6,695 bases of DNA from JAHBWI01 sp035715525. Its GTDB lineage: Bacteria; Nitrospirota; Nitrospiria; Nitrospirales; Nitrospiraceae. The notes below the pieces were generated by a model. It did no database searches and was not told the DNA's origin. It saw nothing but the letters and a program-made list of their open reading frames with translations. Location: positions 1 through 6,695 of the forward strand of contig DASTLA010000233.1 of NCBI GenBank assembly GCA_035715525.1, read 5' to 3'. Below, piece by piece: positions 1 to 5,418 of the stretch. Numbering within the stretch: the first letter of the stretch is position 1; the number at the start of each line of letters is the position of its first letter. Made by a program: the position numbers and the translations under genes.

Positions 1-1083
1 GCGATGGACGATGTCCGGGTTCCGGATGTCGCGATGGCATTTTTCGATCTGGTCGCCGTCGTTGACCACACGAGCCGACTCTTGTTCCTCCTCTATTGTC
101 CACCCATGGACAGATTTCTGGGCGAGCCGCGCGAAAAGCTCTATCGCGAGGGCTGCGATCGTCTGTCCGCGCTGGAAGCGGTTCTGAGCAGTCGGACTTC
201 CTATGTCGAGCCGCCTGCTCCGTTGGACAAGGCCCACTTTCACCCCGAGCAAACCCGCGAACAATATGTCGCGGGCGTCCGACAGTGTCAGCAATACATT
301 GCGGCCGGGGACATCTATCAAGCGAACCTGTCTCATCGATTCCGGCTTTCACTGGACGACGTGCTGGGTGCCAGGTCGCGCGATGAGGCGTCGCTGGCGC
401 TGTATCGGCGTCTCCGACGCATCAATCCCTCGCCCTTTTCTAATTTGGCGCGGTTCGGCGATGTCAGCTTGGTGAGTTGTTCCCCGGAGCGCCTCGTGCG
501 TCTGGACGCCTCTCGCGCCTCGACGAGACCCATTGCCGGCACGCGCCCTCGCGGACATCGAGCAGAGGAGGACGGCCGGCTCCGGGACGAATTACTGCAC
601 AGCGCCAAAGAGCGGGCAGAGCACCTGATGCTGGTGGACCTTGAACGAAACGACCTAGGGAAGGTCTGCGCATACGGCAGCGTTCGCGTCGATGAATTCA
701 TGACGATCGAACGCTATTCTCACGTGAATCATCTCGTATCCGATGTACATGGAACGCTACGGCCCGGCACGGACCCCCTCGATCTCGTGCGGGCAGTCTT
801 TCCTGGCGGCACCATCACCGGCGTGCCTAAAGTCCGGTGCATGGAGATCATTGAGGAGCTCGAACCGGTTCGACGCGGGTTGTATACCGGTTCTCTCGGA
901 TACTTTAGTTGGAGCGGCGATCTGGACCTGAATATTCTTATCCGCACGCTCGTTCTCACGCAGGGACGTGGCTACCTGCAGGTGGGAGCCGGAATCGTTG
1001 CCGATTCGGTGCCGGACAAGGAGTACGAAGAAACCTTGTCCAAGGCCGCGGCATTTTTCAGGATACTGGAGGAACGGTCCTAA
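1..1083 (+). CDS. pabB: Aminodeoxychorismate synthase component I (PabB), 5'-truncated by window edge
   Basis: This is the C-terminal catalytic part of the anthranilate synthase/PabB/isochorismate synthase family. PabB converts chorismate, with ammonia from a glutaminase partner (PabA), to 4-amino-4-deoxychorismate for folate synthesis in the cytoplasm. The frame is open to base 1, and only about 360 codons are present against roughly 450 or more in full-length members, so the ATG at 4 is almost certainly internal and the N-terminal lobe lies upstream. Counting from that ATG, visible motifs are AAGDIYQANLS (100-110), SCSPERL (158-164), PIAGTRPRG (176-184), DLERNDLG (212-219), YSHVNHLVSDV (238-248), PGGTITGVPK (267-276), LYTGSLGY (293-300), LDLNILIRT (307-315) and AGIVADS (329-335). 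The partner gene just downstream and the LNILIRT stretch favour PabB over TrpE. The PIAGT motif, with Ala where many PabB proteins have the nucleophilic Lys, is TrpE-like, so TrpE remains possible. No glutaminase gene is in view. Confidence 0.8.
   Translation, partial: AMDDVRVPDVAMAFFDLVAVVDHTSRLLFLLYCPPMDRFLGEPREKLYREGCDRLSALEAVLSSRTSYVEPPAPLDKAHFHPEQTREQYVAGVRQCQQYIAAGDIYQANLSHRFRLSLDDVLGARSRDEASLALYRRLRRINPSPFSNLARFGDVSLVSCSPERLVRLDASRASTRPIAGTRPRGHRAEEDGRLRDELLHSAKERAEHLMLVDLERNDLGKVCAYGSVRVDEFMTIERYSHVNHLVSDVHGTLRPGTDPLDLVRAVFPGGTITGVPKVRCMEIIEELEPVRRGLYTGSLGYFSWSGDLDLNILIRTLVLTQGRGYLQVGAGIVADSVPDKEYEETLSKAAAFFRILEERS
1068..1073 (+). promoter_or_regulatory. Shine-Dalgarno site of the class-IV aminotransferase gene
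   Basis: GGAGGA lies inside the last codons of the upstream pabB gene, 9 bases before the ATG at 1083. It fixes the start of the downstream gene at 1083 rather than at the in-frame ATG at 909, which would sit deep inside pabB and add residues unrelated to the family. Confidence 0.8.
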
Positions 1084-1988
1084 TGTGGGTGTTCCTCAAC
1101 GATCGGTTCGTGCGGGAGGAGGACGCGCGCGTCTCCGTCTTCGATCATGGATTTCTGTATGGCGACGGCGTGTACGAGACTCTTCGATCGTACGGGTCGC
1201 GCATTTTCATGCGCGATCAGCATCTCAAGCGACTCGGGCGTTCCGCTGATGCGATCGGGCTTCGGATTCCCATTGCGGAGTCGCATTGGCCCGACCTGCT
1301 TCATGAAGCGATGCAACGCAACGAAGTCGGGACTTCAAAGTTCGATGCTTACCTCCGGATCACCGTCTCCAGAGGCGCAGGGGACATCGGACTGGATCCC
1401 GCTCTTTGCCCCCAACCGACCGCCGTCATTATGGCGAAGGCGATCCGCCCTGCCCCTCCCCGATTCAGAGAGGCCGGAGTCTCTCTGACGGTAGCCAAGA
1501 CAAAGCGCAATCTCCCGGAGGCTCTGTCGCCTCACATCAAAGCGACGAACTTTCTCAACAACATCTTGGCGAAGCGCGAATCAGTCGCCGCGGGAACCTT
1601 CGACAGCATCTTGCTGAACTGGAGGGATGAGCTGGCGGAATGCACCGTCAGCAACCTGTTCTTTGTATCTGCCGGCACGCTCCAGACCCCGGCTTTGGAA
1701 TGCGGGATCTTGGACGGCATCACGAGAAACCTCGTCGTGACCCTCGCAAAGGAGGCCGGTTTGCGCGTCGAGGAAGGTCGCTATCAGCTTCAGGCCCTCA
1801 AAGAAGCCGACGAATGTTTTGTCACCAACACCAGCCTGGAAATTATGCCCGCTACCAAAGTCGACGGCAGGCCGATAGGGAATGGCCTTCCGGGTCCGGT
1901 GACCCGGCGGCTGCATGAACTCTTCCGAGCCAACCGGGCCCGCTTTCTTGAGCCACCGCGTTCACTCCCACAGAATCTTCCCGAATAA
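1083..1988 (+). CDS. pabC: Aminotransferase class IV, probable 4-amino-4-deoxychorismate lyase (PabC)
   Basis: This is a 301-aa fold-type IV PLP enzyme of normal family length. PabC splits 4-amino-4-deoxychorismate into p-aminobenzoate and pyruvate in the folate pathway. The protein opens with MWVFLNDRFV, then DHGFLYGDGVYETLRSYG (21-38), the hallmark of the family. The PLP-binding lysine is predicted as K153 in HIKATNFLNN. ECTVSNLFFV (186-195) supplies the glutamate that contacts the cofactor ring nitrogen. TP...CGILDGITRN (202-216) and the late TNTSLEIMPAT (248-258) form the phosphate-binding and C-terminal core. The start is chosen from the Shine-Dalgarno site and the TAATG overlap with the pabB stop, which implies translational coupling and one transcript. 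Branched-chain or D-amino acid aminotransferases share the same motifs. The choice of PabC rests mainly on the neighbouring pabB. The last ~20 residues (Pro/Arg-rich) look like an unconserved tail. Confidence 0.7.
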   Translation: MWVFLNDRFVREEDARVSVFDHGFLYGDGVYETLRSYGSRIFMRDQHLKRLGRSADAIGLRIPIAESHWPDLLHEAMQRNEVGTSKFDAYLRITVSRGAGDIGLDPALCPQPTAVIMAKAIRPAPPRFREAGVSLTVAKTKRNLPEALSPHIKATNFLNNILAKRESVAAGTFDSILLNWRDELAECTVSNLFFVSAGTLQTPALECGILDGITRNLVVTLAKEAGLRVEEGRYQLQALKEADECFVTNTSLEIMPATKVDGRPIGNGLPGPVTRRLHELFRANRARFLEPPRSLPQNLPE

Positions 1989-2035
1989 TCGGCGCCGGCG
2001 ATTCATCTGTACCGCAAGCCATAAAAGGGTTTGTT

Positions 2036-2064
2036 TTGACAGGTTTTGGGGTGGGTGCTACGGT
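2036..2064 (+). promoter_or_regulatory. Sigma70-type promoter of the lytic transglycosylase gene
   Basis: A perfect -35 TTGACA (2036-2041), a 17-base spacer and a weak -10 TACGGT (2059-2064) preceded by TGc, an extended -10 motif. The predicted start near 2071 would leave a leader of about 27 bases. The gap 1989-2097 holds no convincing rho-independent terminator for the upstream pab genes. A short inverted repeat GGTTGAACC (2062-2070) overlaps the -10, and TTGAAC recurs at 2076-2081. That could be an operator but may be chance. Confidence 0.55.
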
Positions 2065-2097
2065 TGAACCAGTCTTTGAACGGTCGTCTATTCCACC

Positions 2098-2769
2098 ATG
2101 TCCATAAGCAGACGCCCTCGGCTGTGCCACACCTCCGGCTTTGCGCTGTTCGCGTTGCTGGCGATTCCTCTTCCCTGCCTGGCCGACATCTATCAATACA
2201 TCGATGCCAACGGGACCATCTCGCTCACGAATGTGCCGACCGATCCCCGCTACCAAAAAATCATCTCCGAACGTCGTCGCGCGAGGGCAGTCATCAATGA
2301 CCGGGAGTTGGAGCTCGTCATTGCACGACATTCACAGGCCAATCGCTTACACCCCGCCCTGATCAGGGCCGTCATCAAGACTGAATCGGATTTCGATCCG
2401 CTGGCCGTCTCCCGTGCCGGAGCCGTCGGTCTGATGCAGTTGATGCCTCAAACGGCGGTGCGGCTCGACGTACGGGATCTCTACAATCCGGACGAGAACG
2501 TGGGCGGCGGGACGAAATACTTGCGGCAGCTGCTTGATCGCTTCAACGGCAACCTTCCTCTGGCATTGGCTGCATACAATGCGGGGGAAAATACGGTGGA
2601 GCGCTACCAGGGGCTTCCTCCGATCGAAGAAACCCGCCAATATGTAAAAAAAGTCCTTCGGTACTACCGGACGTTCCTCACGAACGACCGACAAGGCGCT
2701 TGGTCGCTCCGCGCCTATACCCCTTCATCCCAATCACGAGGCCTTTCCCCTTCGGTCCTATCCCGATAG
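2098..2769 (+). CDS. Secreted soluble lytic murein transglycosylase (SLT domain)
   Basis: This 223-aa exported protein is predicted to cleave the MurNAc-GlcNAc bond of peptidoglycan in the periplasm, leaving 1,6-anhydro ends. A signal peptide is visible: an Arg-rich start, a hydrophobic core at about 14-26, and likely cleavage after CLA at 29. Residues 30-49 (DIYQYIDANGTISLTNVP) resemble a DUF4124-type segment often found just after export signals. The transglycosylase domain spans about 70-190, with catalytic Glu96 in KTESDFDP, AGAVGLMQLMP (107-117), YNPDENVGGGTKYL (129-142) and LALAAYNAGENTVERY (155-170). It is much shorter than E. coli Slt70 and closer to the small single-domain SLT proteins common in Nitrospira and Geobacter-type bacteria. 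No good Shine-Dalgarno precedes the ATG. The last ~30 residues are unconserved-looking and their DNA overlaps the end of nadB on the other strand. Confidence 0.85.
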   Translation: MSISRRPRLCHTSGFALFALLAIPLPCLADIYQYIDANGTISLTNVPTDPRYQKIISERRRARAVINDRELELVIARHSQANRLHPALIRAVIKTESDFDPLAVSRAGAVGLMQLMPQTAVRLDVRDLYNPDENVGGGTKYLRQLLDRFNGNLPLALAAYNAGENTVERYQGLPPIEETRQYVKKVLRYYRTFLTNDRQGAWSLRAYTPSSQSRGLSPSVLSR

Positions 2770-4345
2770 GCCGCTCGGTCGACATGACGATCTGACTGTG
2801 CTGCTGCCAGGCCGTCCCTTTGGCTTCCGGGAAATCCGATCGATGATGTGCCCCCACGCTGTTTTCCCGCCACAAGGCCGCATCGGTAATGCAGCGGGCG
2901 ACCTGCACCATGTTCTTGACCTCTAAGGCCGCGCGCGAGGCAAAGGGGCCGTCGAGCAGCCGCATCCATCGAGACAGTTGGGCCGATGCACTGATGAGAG
3001 ATTCACGAGAGCGCACCAATCCGACCTTGCCCCACATGAGACGACGCAACGAGCTGCGGAGCTTTTCAGGGTCCTCCAATTCCTTCGGGGCGCCGCCTTC
3101 CAACTCTTCGAGCCCGGGCAGCGACGTCAAGAGAGGGAGCCGCGCGGCGTGGGCCACTGCCGCCTGAGCCGCTCGCATGCCGAATACCAGCCCCTCCAGG
3201 AGAGAATTGCTCGCCAAACGATTCGCGCCATGCACGCCGCTGCAGGCCACCTCTCCTGCCGCAAATAGCCCGGGAAGCGTGCTCGCACCATTGACGTCCG
3301 TCCACACCCCACCCATCATGTAATGGGCGCTGGGTGATACCGGTATCCATTCCTCCGTCATATCGATGTCATATCGCAAACAGGTGGCATAGATCGTCGG
3401 AAACCGGCGCTTCACGAACGCAGGGCCGAGATGGGTCACATCCAAGTACACGTGCCGGGACCTGGTCGCCGCCATCTCGGTCCAGATCGCCCTCGACACT
3501 ACGTCTCGCGGGGCGAGGGCGCCTTCCGGATGATAGCGATGCATGAACAACTCTCCCTTGATGTTCCTGAGCTGCCCGCCTTCACCCCTGATCGCCTCCG
3601 ACAATAGAAATGGGGGGCTCGACGGGAGGTACAGAGCCGTCGGATGAAATTGCACGAATTCCATGTCCGTCAGCATGGCGCCGGCCCGCAGGGCCATGGC
3701 CATTCCGTCACCGGTCGCATTACCGGGGTTAGTGGTGCGTGCATAGACCTGCCCGGCGCCGCCCGTGGAAAGCACGACAGCCCCCGCTGTCACCACCGCT
3801 CGTTCACCGGTCAGTTCATTGAGAAGGATGGCTCCCCGACAACATCCGTGACGAACGACCAAGTCCGCCGTGAAACGGCGATCGAGGCGCTGGATCCTCG
3901 GCTGGCGGGCAGCATGGGTCATCAAGGCCCGCACCATTTCGTTGCCGGTCGCGTCGCCCCGAGCTCGAAGAATCCGGCTCCGGCTGTGGGCAGCTTCGCG
4001 GGTGAATGCGAAGCGCTTTCCGATCTTGTCGAATTTTGCGCCCCAGGAAATGAGTTCTTGAATCCGATCCGGTCCTTCTTCGACCAACACCCTCACCGCC
4101 TCCTTACGGCAGAGTCCATGACCGGCCTTCAGCGTGTCGGCCAAATGAATGGCCACATCGTCCTCCTCGCTCAGAGCTACCGCCACTCCGCCCTGGGCAT
4201 ACATCGAGTTGCTCTCGAGCGGCTGGCCCTTGGTCAACATCAATACCCGGCCGGATCGGCCAAGTTCGATCGCGGCCCGCAACCCGGCGACCCCGCTTCC
4301 GACGACCAGAAAATCGGTCTCGATTTTTGAAGGAGAGGTTTTCAC
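2678..4345 (-). CDS. nadB: L-aspartate oxidase (NadB)
   Basis: This FAD enzyme oxidises L-aspartate to iminoaspartate, which NadA condenses with dihydroxyacetone phosphate to quinolinate in de novo NAD synthesis. It acts in the cytoplasm. The 555 aa compare with about 540 in E. coli. Features are the dinucleotide-binding loop VVGSGVAGL (14-22), SNSMYAQGGVAVAL (45-58), REAAHSRSRIL (116-126), GDGMAMALRAGA (212-223), FHPTALY (233-239), APRDVVSRAI (278-287), SAHYMMGG (339-346) and GANRLASNSLLEGL (373-386). By family pattern E117, H234, R280, H341 and R376 are the likely active-site residues. The C-terminal helical domain follows from about 425. The start is a GTG, four bases after the stop of the lipoprotein gene and without a clear Shine-Dalgarno, which suggests reinitiation. 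An upstream in-frame ATG at 4429 would add 28 unrelated basic residues. The region between the pieces resembles fumarate reductase flavoproteins, but the overall pattern is NadB. nadA and nadC are not in the window. Confidence 0.93.
   Translation of the reverse strand: MKTSPSKIETDFLVVGSGVAGLRAAIELGRSGRVLMLTKGQPLESNSMYAQGGVAVALSEEDDVAIHLADTLKAGHGLCRKEAVRVLVEEGPDRIQELISWGAKFDKIGKRFAFTREAAHSRSRILRARGDATGNEMVRALMTHAARQPRIQRLDRRFTADLVVRHGCCRGAILLNELTGERAVVTAGAVVLSTGGAGQVYARTTNPGNATGDGMAMALRAGAMLTDMEFVQFHPTALYLPSSPPFLLSEAIRGEGGQLRNIKGELFMHRYHPEGALAPRDVVSRAIWTEMAATRSRHVYLDVTHLGPAFVKRRFPTIYATCLRYDIDMTEEWIPVSPSAHYMMGGVWTDVNGASTLPGLFAAGEVACSGVHGANRLASNSLLEGLVFGMRAAQAAVAHAARLPLLTSLPGLEELEGGAPKELEDPEKLRSSLRRLMWGKVGLVRSRESLISASAQLSRWMRLLDGPFASRAALEVKNMVQVARCITDAALWRENSVGAHHRSDFPEAKGTAWQQHSQIVMSTERPIGIGPKGKGLVIGMKGYRRGATKRLVGRS
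2754..2772. other. Small inverted repeat at the convergent gene junction
   Basis: CCTATC-CC-GATAGG (2757-2770), extended by GG/CC with one bulged T, covers the stop codon of the transglycosylase gene and lies inside the 3' end of nadB. It has a very short loop and no T-run on either side, so it is not a standard rho-independent terminator. It could still stabilise a transcript end, or be chance. Confidence 0.25.
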
Positions 4346-4349
4346 GCGA

Positions 4350-4853
4350 TTACCGCGGCGACGCCCCCGCCGGCTCTTCGCCTTGAGCAGCCCTGCCGGC
4401 CATTCCGAACGGCAGATCACCCTGCGCATCGCGCAGGAGAATCGATTGTGTTCCGACCCACCCTAACCGCGCATGACCCCGTTGTCGGATTCCGGCTTCC
4501 GCGGCACTGCGTTTCCATTGGCCCTGCCAATGGACGAACACGTCGATATTGTCGCCCTCGATCAGGATGCGCTCCATGGCGAATTCCAGTTGAATGTCGC
4601 GGAAGGCATCGAAATCCGCCTCGATGTCGCGCTCGAGTTGGTCCAAATGCCCGGAAGGCAGGAAGAGCGCTTCGAACGCCGACCGATCCCGTTCGACATA
4701 GGCCCTGCGTAACGATTCAATCGCTTGGTCGATGCGAAGGATACGGTCATGATCTTCTTTGTACTGAATCGTTTTGCCCGAGCAGCCGACCGCAAACGTG
4801 CAAGCGAGAATCAACAGCCAGCGGCCGAGCGCATATCCATGCGTCTGTGCCAT
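4350..4853 (-). CDS. Putative lipoprotein with NTF2-like fold, function unknown
   Basis: This 167-aa protein of unknown function begins with a lipoprotein-type signal: a short polar start, a hydrophobic run RWLLILACTFAVG, and Cys24 in AVGCSGK as the likely lipidated residue. Cys18 (LILAC) is a less likely alternative because the hydrophobic stretch before it is too short. After it comes a helical stretch (about 36-90, DRILRIDQAIESLRRAYVERD and onward), then strand-like segments MERILIEGDNIDVFVHW (93-109) and RGHARLGWVG (125-134). That order of helix then curved sheet recalls NTF2-like/SnoaL-like domains, but this is inference from pattern only. The tail from about 152 is Gly/Ala/Glu-rich. The ATG at 4853 is chosen because the signal peptide starts there and the promoter ends just before it. 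A longer open frame exists upstream but is implausible. nadB follows after 4 bases, so the two are probably cotranscribed. Confidence 0.7.
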   Translation of the reverse strand: MAQTHGYALGRWLLILACTFAVGCSGKTIQYKEDHDRILRIDQAIESLRRAYVERDRSAFEALFLPSGHLDQLERDIEADFDAFRDIQLEFAMERILIEGDNIDVFVHWQGQWKRSAAEAGIRQRGHARLGWVGTQSILLRDAQGDLPFGMAGRAAQGEEPAGASPR

Positions 4854-4859
4854 CCGCGC

Positions 4860-4889
4860 AGTATAGGTAGAGCGTGGAAAAGAGGTCAA
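4860..4889 (-). promoter_or_regulatory. Strong sigma70-type promoter giving a predicted leaderless lipoprotein-nadB mRNA
   Basis: Reading the minus strand, TTGACC (4889-4884) and TATACT (4865-4860) each match the consensus at five of six positions and are separated by 18 bases. Only six bases (GCGCGG) lie between the -10 box and the ATG at 4853, so normal initiation about seven bases downstream would begin at or next to the A of the start codon. There is no Shine-Dalgarno before the ATG, which fits leaderless translation. Confidence 0.65.
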
Positions 4890-4904
4890 CAATCCAATCC
4901 CAAC

Positions 4905-4933
4905 TTGCTTTTTCAACCGAAAGGCACTAGACT
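4905..4933 (+). promoter_or_regulatory. Candidate promoter for the mS38-like small gene
   Basis: TTGCTT (4905-4910), a 17-base spacer and TAGACT (4928-4933) form a moderate sigma70-like match facing right. Predicted initiation near 4940 would leave a leader of about 22 bases carrying GGGAG at 4949-4953. The -35 boxes of this promoter and of the opposite-facing one lie about 15 bases apart, so the two could influence each other. The -35 box is weak, so confidence is limited. Confidence 0.4.
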
Positions 4934-4962
4934 CCCGCGCGTAGTTTTGGGAGATCGAATGT

Positions 4963-5058
4963 ATGGCGAGTGTCCTCAAGAAGCGTCGCAAAAAAATGCG
5001 CAAGCATAAATACAAGAAGTTGCGCCGGCGCCAGAAGTTCTTGCGTCGCAAGAGCTAA
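4963..5058 (+). CDS. 31-aa Lys/Arg-rich protein, AURKAIP1/COX24 (mS38-like) family
   Basis: This very small gene encodes 31 residues, of which 18 are Lys or Arg. The order KKRRKKM..HKYKKLRRR..FLRRK closely resembles the conserved C-terminal core of AURKAIP1/COX24, known in mitochondria as small-subunit ribosomal protein mS38. Bacterial members of about this length are annotated as AURKAIP1/COX24 domain proteins. By analogy it probably binds rRNA and may be a small-subunit ribosomal component or assembly factor, but that is inference. The ATG at 4963 has GGGAG nine bases upstream. The overlapping ATG at 4959 is in another frame. It is followed after 28 bases by the DUF6812-like gene, probably in one transcript. 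Short basic peptides can arise by chance, but the family-like pattern, the ribosome-binding site and the compact placement argue that it is real. Confidence 0.8.
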   Translation: MASVLKKRRKKMRKHKYKKLRRRQKFLRRKS

Positions 5059-5076
5059 GCCTTAGACATAACGTAC

Positions 5077-5082
5077 GGAGGG
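5077..5082 (+). promoter_or_regulatory. Shine-Dalgarno site deciding a GTG start
   Basis: GGAGGG ends four bases before the GTG at 5087 and is the strongest ribosome-binding site in this part of the window. No in-frame ATG exists near the beginning of the gene, so it supports the GTG as the true start. Confidence 0.75.
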
Positions 5083-5086
5083 ATCC

Positions 5087-5305
5087 GTGCCCGAGGGAAA
5101 AAAGGTTCGCATTCGCGTTCGAACGGTGAACTGTACCTACGTCGGGGATTTCCTCATTCCGCCTATGCGCAACCGTGTATCCGACGCCATCAACGAGGAG
5201 CAGCGGTTGTTCATCAGTCTGACCGATGTCCTGATCAACGACAAGGAGCGGTCCGACTTCGTCGCCATCAACAAAAACTTGATCGAATCGATCGCGCAGC
5301 TGTAA
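5087..5305 (+). CDS. 72-aa conserved hypothetical protein, DUF6812-like
   Basis: A small soluble protein with no signal peptide or membrane segment and no known function. The sequence reads as an Arg-rich strand (KKVRIRVRTVNCTYVGDFLI, 5-24), a Pro turn and short helix (PPMRNRVSDAINEE, 25-38), then strands LFISLTDVLIN (41-51) and DFVAINKNLIESI (57-69). I associate this pattern with the DUF6812 family from memory, without a search. The all-strand pattern suggests a small beta barrel. Translation starts at GTG behind a strong Shine-Dalgarno, 28 bases after the mS38-like gene, so the two are probably cotranscribed. A 113-base gap (5306-5418) follows. It shows no convincing terminator or promoter, so the ABC exporter gene may belong to the same transcript. 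Confidence 0.75.
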   Translation: MPEGKKVRIRVRTVNCTYVGDFLIPPMRNRVSDAINEEQRLFISLTDVLINDKERSDFVAINKNLIESIAQL

Positions 5306-5418
5306 TTTCACGACGTCCGATTGTCCCGCCGACCCGCCTCATATCCCTGGCGCTGATCCTGCTCACTATGGAATCCTCCGCATCCTGATCCGCCGAAAGG
5401 AGCGTTCCCTAAGAAGAC

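Noticed and set aside
909..1082. Longer form of the class-IV aminotransferase starting at the in-frame ATG at 909
   Set aside because: The extra residues come from pabB DNA in another frame and do not resemble the family, whereas the ATG at 1083 has a well-placed GGAGGA.
1989..2035. GGCGCC-centred palindrome after pabC as a terminator
   Set aside because: The stem is very short, has no loop and is not followed by a T-run.
3644..4330. 228-codon open frame on the plus strand opposite nadB
   Set aside because: It is a shadow of the well-conserved nadB. Its translation shows no domain pattern.
4346..4429. nadB start at the ATG at 4429
   Set aside because: It would add 28 basic residues not found in NadB and overlap the lipoprotein gene. 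The GTG at 4345 directly precedes the conserved N-terminus.
4854..5051. Upstream extension of the lipoprotein frame to the ATG at 5051
   Set aside because: It would run antisense through the mS38-like gene and bury the signal peptide and promoter inside the coding sequence.
5306..5418. Possible terminator or promoter between the DUF6812-like gene and the exporter gene
   Set aside because: Only a 7-base direct repeat (CTGATCC) and weak TA-rich hexamers without a matching -35 box are present. There is no stem followed by a T-run.
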